Source: an uncultured Bacteroides sp. (GTDB lineage: Bacteria > Bacteroidota > Bacteroidia > Bacteroidales > Bacteroidaceae). Taken from it: a stretch of 8,606 bases of DNA. Of the stretch, positions 1 to 6,600 are shown piece after piece. Position numbers and translations under genes: made by a program. Numbering within the stretch: the stretch's first letter is position 1; each line of letters opens with the position of its first letter. The DNA lies in contig CAMTFK010000191.1 of NCBI GenBank assembly GCA_947071285.1, positions 1 to 8,606 of the forward strand. The letters are read 5' to 3'. Under the pieces are notes generated by a model. It was given only the letters and a program-made list of their open reading frames with translations. It had not been told where the DNA came from and did not search any database.

Positions 1-118
1 CGATGATTACTTTTTTCATGCGCCTGTTTTTTATGAAACAAAATGTCTGTTTTTACACTGATTCATTTGACAAGCTTTCCATTAAAAAGTTTAATGAGGA
101 TTAAATAAAAGATTCTAA

Positions 119-532
119 TTATCGACGTTCACGCTTAAATAACCCATCAACTCGCGCTTTCTTTATACCAAATTCCAAGCAAAGAATATTCAGTATCAGA
201 AATATCAGGAAAGAGGAAGTATCCACACTCATAATGTCCCCTTTCGCCAGTCGATAAAGCATGCCGCCGAAGATGAACAGCACGGTCAGGAATATGGCAT
301 TACGCGTAGCTTTGTTGCGTATCTCCTCAGTTTTTTTGCTTTCGTCCTTCGTCAGGGCAAAGATAGTCATCAGTGCGCCCAGCATCATCAGCAGCTTGGA
401 GCACTCTTTATAGAACAGCAGGTTAGCATCCGTCATTTTCCCCATTACATAGAGCATTATCGGAATGAATAACGCCAGTGCAATCACAAAATATCCTAAT
501 AAACGGCAATATACCGGTAACAATGCTTTCAT
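119..532 (-). CDS. Small four-helix inner-membrane protein, unknown function
   Basis: I do not recognise the family. The 137-residue product has four hydrophobic stretches, at about residues 8-30, 42-61, 78-94 and 106-122. A charged, lysine/glutamate-rich loop lies at 62-76 (DESKKTEEIRNK) and the C-terminus is basic (KKARVDGLFKRERR). That pattern fits a small integral inner-membrane protein; the second half of each hairpin has no obvious catalytic or metal-binding motif. The ATG at 532-530 is chosen because it is preceded by an A-rich leader (AAATAAG) and a Bacteroides -7 box lies about 55 bases further upstream. The gene is divergent from aroB and shares its 192-bp spacer, which does not imply related function. 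Coding status is supported by consistent membrane topology and by its own promoter; function is unknown. Confidence 0.75.
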   Translation of the reverse strand: MKALLPVYCRLLGYFVIALALFIPIMLYVMGKMTDANLLFYKECSKLLMMLGALMTIFALTKDESKKTEEIRNKATRNAIFLTVLFIFGGMLYRLAKGDIMSVDTSSFLIFLILNILCLEFGIKKARVDGLFKRERR

Positions 533-587
533 CTTATTTAAGAATTATAAGTTATACGTTTATGGAAGTTGTAAGTTTTATTGTCTG

Positions 588-595
588 CAAAGATA
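588..595 (-). promoter_or_regulatory. Bacteroides-type -7 box for the leftward membrane-protein gene
   Basis: Read on the minus strand this is TATCTTTG, a perfect match to the Bacteroides housekeeping -7 consensus TAnnTTTG. It would start transcription near 581, giving a leader of about 50 bases before the ATG at 532. No good -33 TTTG is present at the expected distance, so only the -7 element supports the call. Confidence 0.55.
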
Positions 596-691
596 CTTCT
601 TTCGGAGAGAAATCCTATCTTTAAAGAAGATAAGCTGCATCTCAGCATAACTTTTTCATGCAAGCATGAAAGTTCTGCACTCGATTTGCAT

Positions 692-699
692 TATCTTTG
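692..699 (+). promoter_or_regulatory. Bacteroides-type -7 box for aroB
   Basis: TATCTTTG matches TAnnTTTG exactly and lies 25 bases before the ATG at 725, giving a very short leader (about 18-20 bases). It is the same 9-mer (TATCTTTGC) as the divergent promoter at 587-595. The -33 region is poor. Its position inside the longest possible reading frame, which could start at 581, argues for the 725 start of aroB. Confidence 0.6.
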
Positions 700-724
700 C
701 GGAACTAAAAAAGACAAATACATC

Positions 725-1786
725 ATGAGTAAACAAGAAGTAATCCTCTGCGAGGAACTGGAAAGCAGCCTGACAAATGCCATCGGGAGATGTCCCCATG
801 ACAAACTTTTCATCCTGACCGACGAGCACACCCACCGCCTTTGCCTGCCGCAACTCAACGGCATCCCGGCACTGAAAGAAGCTACAGAAATCATTATCGG
901 CGCCGAAGACGTCCATAAGAACCTGGAAACACTGGCTTCCGTGTGGCAAGCCCTGAGCGAACAAGGCGCTACCCGCCATTCATTGCTCATCAACCTGGGC
1001 GGCGGCATGGTGACCGACCTGGGTGGTTTTGCCGCTTCCACCTTCAAGAGGGGTATCGCTTATATCAATGTCCCCACCACACTGCTGGCAATGGTGGATG
1101 CTTCTGTGGGAGGCAAAACGGGCATCAACTTCAACGGACTGAAGAACGAAATCGGTGTCTTCGCCCCTGCCGCCTCAGTGCTCCTCGAAACGGAGTTCCT
1201 GCGTAGCCTCGATGCACACAACTTTTTCTCCGGTTATGCCGAAATGTTGAAGCACGGACTTATCAGTACCCCTGAACATCTGGCCGAACTGCTGGCTTTC
1301 GATACTGAAAAGATAGATTACGCCGCATTGAAATCAATGGTGGGCCGTTCCGTACAGGTAAAAGAGGATATTGTGGAACAAGACCCGCTGGAACATGGCA
1401 TCCGCAAAGCGCTGAACCTGGGGCATACCGTAGGCCATGCGTTTGAAAGCCTCGCCCTTGCCGAAGGCCGCCCGGTGCTGCACGGTTATGCCGTTGCATG
1501 GGGAATTGTTTGCGAGTTATACCTTTCTTATATAAAGGTAGGTTTTCCGAAAGAGAAGATGCGACAAACCATTCAGTTCATCAAAGAGAACTACGGGGGC
1601 TTCGCCTTCAACTGCAAACAGTATGACCAGCTTTACGAACTGATGAAGCATGACAAGAAGAACAGCGCCGGCGTCATCAACTTCACCTTGCTGAAAGAGG
1701 TAGGCGATATCAGCCTCAACCAGACTACGGACAAGGATACCATTTTTGAAATGTTCGACTTCTACAGGGAGTGTATGGGGGTATAA
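725..1786 (+). CDS. aroB: 3-dehydroquinate synthase
   Basis: This cytoplasmic enzyme converts DAHP to 3-dehydroquinate, the second step of the shikimate pathway to aromatic amino acids; it uses NAD+ and a divalent metal. The 353-residue protein carries the family hallmarks in order: the NAD-binding GGGMVTDLGGF (92-102), PTTLLAMVDASVGGKTGIN (117-135), KNEIGVF (140-146), AEMLKHG (172-178, with the likely metal ligand Glu173), NLGHTVGHAFE (231-241, His234/His238) and LHGYAVAWG (252-260, His253). Lys308-Lys312 (KHDKK) matches the active-site lysine region. The family usually reads LHGEAVA; Tyr replaces Glu here. Length is typical. An in-frame start at 581 exists but adds 48 residues that span the -7 box and lack family similarity, so I take 725. 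The leader is A-rich without a Shine-Dalgarno sequence, as usual in Bacteroides. The gene appears to be monocistronic. Confidence 0.96.
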   Translation: MSKQEVILCEELESSLTNAIGRCPHDKLFILTDEHTHRLCLPQLNGIPALKEATEIIIGAEDVHKNLETLASVWQALSEQGATRHSLLINLGGGMVTDLGGFAASTFKRGIAYINVPTTLLAMVDASVGGKTGINFNGLKNEIGVFAPAASVLLETEFLRSLDAHNFFSGYAEMLKHGLISTPEHLAELLAFDTEKIDYAALKSMVGRSVQVKEDIVEQDPLEHGIRKALNLGHTVGHAFESLALAEGRPVLHGYAVAWGIVCELYLSYIKVGFPKEKMRQTIQFIKENYGGFAFNCKQYDQLYELMKHDKKNSAGVINFTLLKEVGDISLNQTTDKDTIFEMFDFYRECMGV

Positions 1787-1929
1787 TCCCCCCTACTCTG
1801 TTTGGCGGCACACTCCACGCAAAGGGCGGCAAAGGCAAGGCGACTTTCTGTTCTTAACAATACAAAGACAGCAATATTTTCCGTATTCTATAAGATGTCA
1901 AAAAAGAATCAATCCGCCTACTACCTCTA

Positions 1930-2169
1930 TTCGGAAATGCGTCCTAAAGGCATTCTTTATTTCACTGCCTGCCTATCAGAACGTAGCCCATTAGGCATTT
2001 TTTTTGCGTTCCACTATAGTCTCCCTTGCGTATAACTATAGTGTAACGCAAGGGAGACTATAGTTATCCTTGCGTTACACTATAGTGGAACGAAGAAAAT
2101 GTAGGCAATGAAGAAAATCTGATTAGGCAATGAAAGAAGTCTGGACAGCATCCTGGCCGAGAATAAGAT
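1930..2169. repeat. Imperfect long palindrome made of two diverged inverted copies
   Basis: The left arm (about 1930-2020) and the reverse complement of the right arm (about 2079-2169) align along their length, all centred near 2049. Matching pieces are TATTCGG with TATTCTCGG, ATGCGTCC with ATGCTGTCC, TTCTTT, ATCAGA, and CATTTTTTTTGCGTTCC with CATTTTCTTCGTTCC. The arms differ by small indels and substitutions, so this looks like two old inverted copies of one sequence of about 90 bp around the tight core described separately. Each arm keeps an ATG at the equivalent place (1937 on plus, 2151 on minus), opening short hydrophobic frames that I do not regard as genes. It lies downstream of aroB and could double as its transcript end. 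Similar dispersed palindromes occur between Bacteroides genes; I cannot assign a named family. Confidence 0.6.
2007..2092. repeat. Nested palindrome core: four ACTATAGT octamers at 22-bp period
   Basis: The self-complementary octamer ACTATAGT begins at 2013, 2035, 2057 and 2079, exactly 22 bp apart. The 14-bp spacers between them are versions of one sequence in alternating orientation, with core CCTTGCGTTAC or its complement. This creates three competing stems: 2013-2031 with 2046-2064 (19 bp perfect, 14-base loop), 2035-2053 with 2068-2086 (19 bp perfect, 14-base loop), and 2007-2020 with 2079-2092 (14 bp perfect, outer). The first two share bases and cannot form together. In addition TAGGCA occurs at 1992, 2102 and 2124, in register with the same 22-bp step. 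All of this is read directly from the sequence. Confidence 0.9.
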
Positions 2170-2233
2170 TCGGTGCTTTGTGCTCGTTTATTGGGTTCTA
2201 AACTGATTAAAAGTGAAGCAAATGATAAGCGAT

Positions 2234-2400
2234 ACTATCTTAATTCTCCTCCTCTTGGGAGGAGGAGTACCCCAACGGGGGGAGGTGGTAGGTGAAACAA
2301 TAAAATACCTATAAATCACAAGGCTAAGGAATTCTTTCTCACCTACCACCCCGCCCTTTGGGCACCCCTCCTCCAACTGGAGGAGGGGAATTAAGATAGT
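2234..2400. repeat. MITE/REP-like 167-bp inverted-repeat element
   Basis: Two arms of about 65 bp (2234-2297 and 2335-2400) are imperfect reverse complements, ending in ACTATCTTAATTC and GAATTAAGATAGT, around a 37-bp AT-rich centre. Each arm also contains its own hairpins. The clearest is CCCCTCCTCC-AACT-GGAGGAGGGG at 2365-2388 (10 bp perfect), followed by GCCC-TTT-GGGC at 2353-2363. GC-rich palindromes of this kind, with GGAGGGG and GGGCGGGGTGG cores, are common between genes in Bacteroidetes (from memory). No transposase is present and I see no clear target-site duplication. A minus-strand frame through the element (2376-2188) is a product of its composition, not a gene. Confidence 0.75.
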
Positions 2401-2501
2401 CCGCCTAATTAATTGAGATACTCAGTAAATCATCATTTGATTCATAACCGCTCAAACATGAAGTAATCAGACAACATATCTAATTTCTTCCCTCTTTTTA
2501 C

Positions 2502-2531
2502 ATTGCCGCTTCATTTTTTATCGTACCTTTG
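2502..2531 (+). promoter_or_regulatory. Bacteroides-type promoter for the structured RNA
   Basis: The -7 box is TACCTTTG (2524-2531, exact TAnnTTTG) and the -33 box is ATTG (2502-2505, three of four to TTTG), with 18 bp between them. Transcription would start at about 2535-2539, which is exactly where the closing helix of the RNA candidate begins. Confidence 0.65.
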
Positions 2532-2534
2532 TGA

Positions 2535-2687
2535 TGTCGAATATTTTTTACCATGCAGCAGGGAAACCTGCCAAGAAACCGTGGCGGGCATTTTTATGCC
2601 CGTTCGCGACACTCCTATATGGCGGTCCCTGCACCCCCATGGGGAGTGTTAATGCACCTCCAACAGCTGCGTGGTAGATGTTCGACA
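2535..2687 (+). ncRNA. Structured RNA candidate (non-coding RNA or 5' leader)
   Basis: A long closing helix joins the ends: 2535-2546 pairs with 2676-2687 (12 bp with two G-U), then, past a three-base bulge, 2550-2559 pairs with 2666-2675 (10 bp with one G-U). Inside lie a GCAGG-GAAA-CCTGC hairpin with a GNRA tetraloop (2558-2571), a CGGGCAT-TTTT-ATGCCCG hairpin (2585-2602), and an ACACTCC/GGAGTGT stem (2609-2615 with 2643-2649). The first hairpin and the closing helix overlap by two bases. The promoter sits just upstream and a pyrimidine-rich T tract follows (2710-2723). This promoter-to-T-tract layout resembles the Bacteroidales ncRNA families found by comparative genomics, such as Bacteroidales-1, but I cannot assign it to a named one. 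It may instead be the leader of the gene at 2774. The frame running through it from 2553 is treated as non-coding. Confidence 0.65.
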
Positions 2688-2694
2688 ATGGGAC

Positions 2695-2723
2695 AGGTGG
2701 GGATTGCCTCTTTTTTCTTTTTC
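2695..2723 (+). terminator. Weak terminator-like T tract after the structured RNA
   Basis: A run of T interrupted only by C (2709-2723) follows a poor hairpin (2695-2700 with 2704-2709, half of it G-U pairs). It could end the upstream RNA or act as a leaky attenuator. No TAnnTTTG box lies between here and the gene at 2774, so some read-through would be needed for that gene. Confidence 0.35.
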
Positions 2724-2773
2724 TTCTCCTCTCCCATAAATCGAATTATTCACCTTTTAAAACTTAATGATTT

Positions 2774-3232
2774 ATGGAAAACAACACTCAAACGGTAGCC
2801 GTTCAGGAATTACCCAATGCAGCAATGCACCCACGCACAGACTTCCCATCAGAAGACGCAATGAAATCGTATTATTTGCAATTAGCCAACATCATGAATG
2901 TAAATTACACGGGAGGGGATTCAGAATACATAAATATGAAATGCCTACACCGTAAACTAAGACAATTCATCCATATTCTGCAACTAATAGGTACACATGA
3001 ATGGGGACAGGGCATTGCCGAAATACAAAACGCCAGTGGAACCTACATGATGCAAAGCAATACCCCTCCCAAAATCCTCCTGCAAAACAATCGGGAAATC
3101 GGCCTGCACCTGCAATTCGTGATGCAACTGGCAGGAAACGTGGGTTTTCTGAAACAATTGGAAGGCATCTTACACTATCACTTTCAAAACATAGAAACTC
3201 TATTGAAAGGTCTGAAAGAAGAACTTGAATAA
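2774..3232 (+). CDS. Hypothetical 152-residue soluble protein
   Basis: I do not recognise this protein. It has no signal peptide or membrane segment. Residues 1-28 look disordered (Asn, Gln and Pro rich). The rest is mostly amphipathic and probably helical, with clear helical stretches at about 55-75 (MKCLHRKLRQFIHILQLIG) and 110-150 (rich in Leu, Gln and His, ending LLKGLKEELE). It is rich in methionine and histidine, but no metal-binding spacing is obvious. The ATG at 2774 is preceded by an A/T-rich leader; an ATG at 2767 is in another frame. The only promoter in reach is the one at 2502-2531, so it may be expressed by read-through from the structured RNA. It ends 398 bp before susC. The codons look ordinary and the frame is open throughout, which supports a real gene. 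Confidence 0.65.
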   Translation: MENNTQTVAVQELPNAAMHPRTDFPSEDAMKSYYLQLANIMNVNYTGGDSEYINMKCLHRKLRQFIHILQLIGTHEWGQGIAEIQNASGTYMMQSNTPPKILLQNNREIGLHLQFVMQLAGNVGFLKQLEGILHYHFQNIETLLKGLKEELE

Positions 3233-3236
3233 ATAA

Positions 3237-3320
3237 AACTTCCCTCAGGAAAACATTATCCTTATCGGAACCATAGCCGGAGGCATCATAGGTTACATCT
3301 ATGAATACGTGAGGATATAA
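3237..3320 (+). pseudogene. Start-less remnant of a glycine-rich membrane peptide
   Basis: After an in-frame TAA at 3234-3236 the frame reads NFPQENIILIGTIAGGII, continues GYIYEYVRI, then stops at 3318-3320. This is a convincing glycine-zipper membrane helix with no ATG, GTG or TTG start; only an ATT at 3255, behind AGGA, could serve. The pattern IxxGTIAGGIIGYIY resembles the helix of small Bacteroidetes proteins of the DUF6132 type, whose usual GC-SGTCPI tail is missing here. That likeness is from memory and weak. The frame differs from the upstream gene, and stops lie between them in both frames, so a single frameshift does not join the two. Confidence 0.3.
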
Positions 3321-3399
3321 AACCAAGTTCTCATTGTTTGTCAAAGGAAGCATTCTGATATAACCTAAGTTCCACTAGTACTTAGTGTTATGGTAGATG

Positions 3400-3429
3400 C
3401 AAAGATATGAATTTATATTAAAAAACAAA
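3400..3429 (-). promoter_or_regulatory. Consensus Bacteroides promoter, facing away from susC
   Basis: On the minus strand, TTTG (3429-3426), an 18-bp AT-rich spacer and TATCTTTG (3407-3400) match both boxes of the Bacteroides promoter exactly; no other promoter in this window matches as well. As drawn, the transcript starts near 3394 and runs left through the left inverted repeat and then antisense to the gene at 2774-3232. After inversion of the segment it would drive susC and susD. Confidence 0.75.
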
Positions 3430-3491
3430 CGTTTTGAATATTAAAAAGCAAATTTTCATTTAATAATTACCTATTCCATACCTAAGTAGCT

Positions 3492-3530
3492 TGTCATAAT
3501 AAGCCTATTCTACGAAGTGATATTATGACA
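3492..3530. promoter_or_regulatory. Dyad inside the invertible segment
   Basis: TGTCATAATA (3492-3501) and TATTATGACA (3521-3530) are perfect 10-bp inverted repeats with 19 bases between them. This could be an operator, an accessory site for the recombinase or a hairpin; nothing in the sequence decides between them. It is not centred on the segment (segment centre 3481, dyad centre 3511). Confidence 0.45.
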
Positions 3531-3629
3531 CGAATGCCTTTTTAAGTTCTCCGGATAGTAGTTTTCTCGCATAAATATAAGTACTAGTGGAACTCGAGAA
3601 ACAAAAATACTAATTTAAAAAGAGAACTT

Positions 3630-6600
3630 ATGAAAAGGAAACTACTATTTGTCATGCTGGCCTATCTGTTTTTATGGGCGGGCGCAACTATGGCCCAAGT
3701 TTCTAAAATTACCGGAGTCGTAATTTCAGAAGAAGACAACGAACCGGTAGTTGGTGCTTCTGTCTTGATTAAAGGATTTTCACAAGGAGTGATTACTGAT
3801 GTAAACGGAGAATTCGTCCTCAGCAATATTCCCAGTTCTGCCAAAACCCTTGTCATTTCGTTTGTAGGAATGCGAACAGAAGAAGTAGCTATCAAGCCCC
3901 AGCTCAGGGTTATTCTGGCAAATGATTCCCAGGTTTTGGACGAGGTTATCGTAACGGTAGCCTATGGTACGGCAAAGAAATCATCACTGACGGGAGCCAT
4001 TTCAACCGTCGACCAGAAACAAATTGAAATGCGCCCCACTTCCAGCGTAACTTCCGCTCTGGAAGGAACAACCTCGGGGGTGCAGATCAATAGCACTTAC
4101 GGCGCTCCGGGCAGCGATCCTTCTATCCGCATTCGCGGTATCGGAACAGTAAACGGTTCAAGTTCACCCTTATACGTTGTAGATGGCGTTCCCTTCGGAG
4201 GAAACATATCTGATATAAATCCAGCGGATATAGAAAGTATCTCAGTGCTGAAAGATGCCGCTTCGTGTGCACTGTACGGTAATCGCGCTTCAAATGGCGT
4301 CATCCTGATTAGCACTAAAAAAGGTACTTCAAACAAAATCAGCTTCGACCTGAGAATCAACCAGGGAGTTTACACCCGTGGTATTAAAGAATACAAGCGC
4401 ACTTCCCCCAACCAGTTCATGGAAGCCAGTTGGCAGAACCTGAAAAATGCACGTATGTCTGCCGGTGACGACGCCGCCACTGCTGCCCGATACGCCACGG
4501 AGAACCTGATTTCCGAACAATTATACCTAAATATCTATAATAAGGCCGACAATGAATTGTTCGACCAGAACGGTAATCTGGTTGCAGATGCCCAAATACT
4601 GCCCGGATATGCCGACGACCTCGATTGGTACTCAGATGCCATCCGAAGTGGATACCGCCAGGAATATTCCTTCAGTGGAAACACAGCCAACGAGAAAAGC
4701 AATTATTACTTCTCCATTGGCTATCTGGATGAAAATGGTTATGTCAAGAACTCCGACTTCAGCCGTATCTCGGCGCGCACGTCCATGAGTTTCACCCCCA
4801 AGAAATGGTTCAAAGCGGGTATCAACCTATCCGGTACGCACCAAAATTCCCAGGCAACCAATGGAAACAGCGATGCAGCATTTACCAATGCTTTTAACTA
4901 CTGTCGCCAGATAGCGCCTATCTACCCTGTACACTTGCACAATGCCGATGGCTCTTACCGTCTGGATGACCTTGGCAACAAACAGTACGATTCGGGATTT
5001 TATACGGATGATAATGGCGTAAGCATCTCTACGCGCAACCAGTATGTAGACCGCCACGTGATCTGGGAAAATGAACTGAATACCGACAAGACTGTACGAA
5101 ACACCTTGCAAGGTATCGCTTTTGTAGATGTGAAGTTCCTGAAAGACTTTACATTCACCCTGAAAGGCGACCTTAACGTGCGCAATTCGGAACAAACATC
5201 TTATGACAACGCCACCATCGGCGACGGTAAAGGAAGTAACGGCCGCACCAAGCGTATCACTTACCGCTATAAGAACTACACTTTCCAGCAACAGTTGAAC
5301 TGGAACCATATGTATGGAAAACATTATATAGATGCATTGGTTGCCCACGAAAACTATTCGAATAACTATGATTACCTGTATGGCTTCAAAACGACCGAGA
5401 CGTTTGCCGGAAAACCTAATTTATCGAACTTTACGGATATAACCAGTCTGAACGGTTATGAAACAGACTATCGCACGGAGAGTTATCTGGGACGTATCCG
5501 CTACAACTATGCAGAGAAATACAATCTGGAGGTTTCTTTCCGCCGCGACGGTTCGTCACGCTTCTCCCCAAAGAACCGTTGGGGAAACTTCGGCAGTGTC
5601 GGTGCCAACTGGCTCGTATCGGAAGAAGACTTTATGAAATCCGTCACTTGGGTGAACTCGCTAAAGTTCCGTGTCAACTACGGACAGGTAGGTAACGATG
5701 CCGGAACCGGATATTATGGTTACATGGGGCTATATGCCGGTAGCCAGAATGCCAACATCGGAGCTTATTACTTATCTCAGAATGAAGCCCTCGACCTGAA
5801 ATGGGAAACGGGTGAGGCTTATGGCGTAGCTCTTGAAGGCCGCCTGTTCAACCGCTGGAATATCAGTATTGAATACTTCGACAAGCGGAACAAGGATCTT
5901 TTGTTCGATGTCTACCTGCCCCTGTCGGCAGGCGCCACTTCTACCACATCCGCCGAAGCCACTGTCACCAAGAACCTGGGAACCATCTCAAACAAAGGCG
6001 TCGAAATCAATACCGACATCGACATTTACAAGGATAAGAAGTGGAAAGTGAACTTTGCCACGAATGCCACCTTCGTAAAAAATAAGATTGTGAAGTTGCC
6101 GGAACAGAATAAAGATGGCATCATATCGGGGAACTATAAAATAGTAGAAGGCAAAAGCCGGTACGAGTTCTTCATGCCAACCTATGTGGGCGTAGACCAG
6201 TTGACGGGTAATTCCTTATATACGCTAAATCTGGAAGACTATTTCATCACACTGCCCGACGGAAACAAACTGGGCAATGCGGAAGGGACCGACATCACCG
6301 ACAATGAAAGCCTTACGGCTATCAATGGCACTTACTACACCAACAATACAACTTATGCCCTGAAAGAGTTTCACGGATCGGCACTACCCAAGATTTATGG
6401 TAGCTTCACCGGCACGGTAGCCTACAAGTCATTCAGCCTTTCCGCTTTATTTACCTACTCCTTGGGTGGCAAAACCAACGACGGTGCCTATCGCGGACTG
6501 ATGACTACAGGAACTTCACCAAGTAATTTCCACTCGGACATTATGAAGTCGTGGAAAGCTGCTCCCGAAGGTATGACGGAAAATTCAACAGACCGAATCA

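Larger units (their letters stand above)
3368..3594. repeat. Candidate invertible promoter segment upstream of susC
   Basis: AGTTCCACTAGTACTTA at 3368-3384 is repeated as its perfect reverse complement at 3578-3594: 17 bp, with weaker similarity continuing about 16 bp inward (TTATG and AGA shared). The 193 bp between them contain a strong promoter on the minus strand (3400-3429). The right repeat ends 35 bases before the susC ATG. Inverted repeats flanking a promoter directly upstream of surface genes are the known arrangement of Bacteroides phase-variable promoters, including SusC/SusD families in B. fragilis. In the orientation given, the promoter faces away from susC, so the locus would be OFF. 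Flipping moves the -7 box to 3555-3562 on plus, about 68 bases before the ATG. No recombinase gene is in the window. Confidence 0.8.

Noticed and set aside
1777..1793. GGGGG-TATAAT-CCCCC hairpin overlapping the aroB stop codon, considered as its terminator.
   Set aside because: Only five pairs and no T run follow it; it may pause transcription, but I cannot support termination.
1802..2035. A 77-residue plus-strand frame (and an overlapping 82-residue frame from 1746) after aroB.
   Set aside because: Its 3' half is the left arm and core of the palindrome, its composition is unlike a folded protein, and no promoter or start signal precedes it.
2007..2092. The 22-bp regular repeats considered as a CRISPR array.
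   Set aside because: The repeat is only 8 bp and palindromic, the spacers are versions of one another in alternating orientation, and no cas gene is present.
2080..2151. A 23-codon hydrophobic minus-strand frame starting at the ATG that mirrors the one at 1937.
   Set aside because: It exists because the right arm is a diverged inverted copy of the left; there is no initiation signal. It is mentioned under the palindrome only.
2188..2376. A 62-residue minus-strand frame over the 2234-2400 repeat.
   Set aside because: It is made of the repeat arms read as Pro/Arg/Gly-rich codons.
2553..2798. An 81-residue plus-strand frame through the structured RNA.
   Set aside because: The stretch is better explained by base-pairing; the frame runs through the T tract as polyphenylalanine and overlaps the start of the 2774 gene.
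3558..3565. TAGTTTTC near the right inverted repeat, considered as a susC promoter in the current orientation.
   Set aside because: The last base of the -7 box is wrong and there is no TTTG at the right distance; it is far weaker than the minus-strand promoter in the same segment.
4827..5348. A 173-residue minus-strand frame inside susC.
   Set aside because: It is a codon-usage shadow of the clearly coding susC barrel on the other strand, with no family features.
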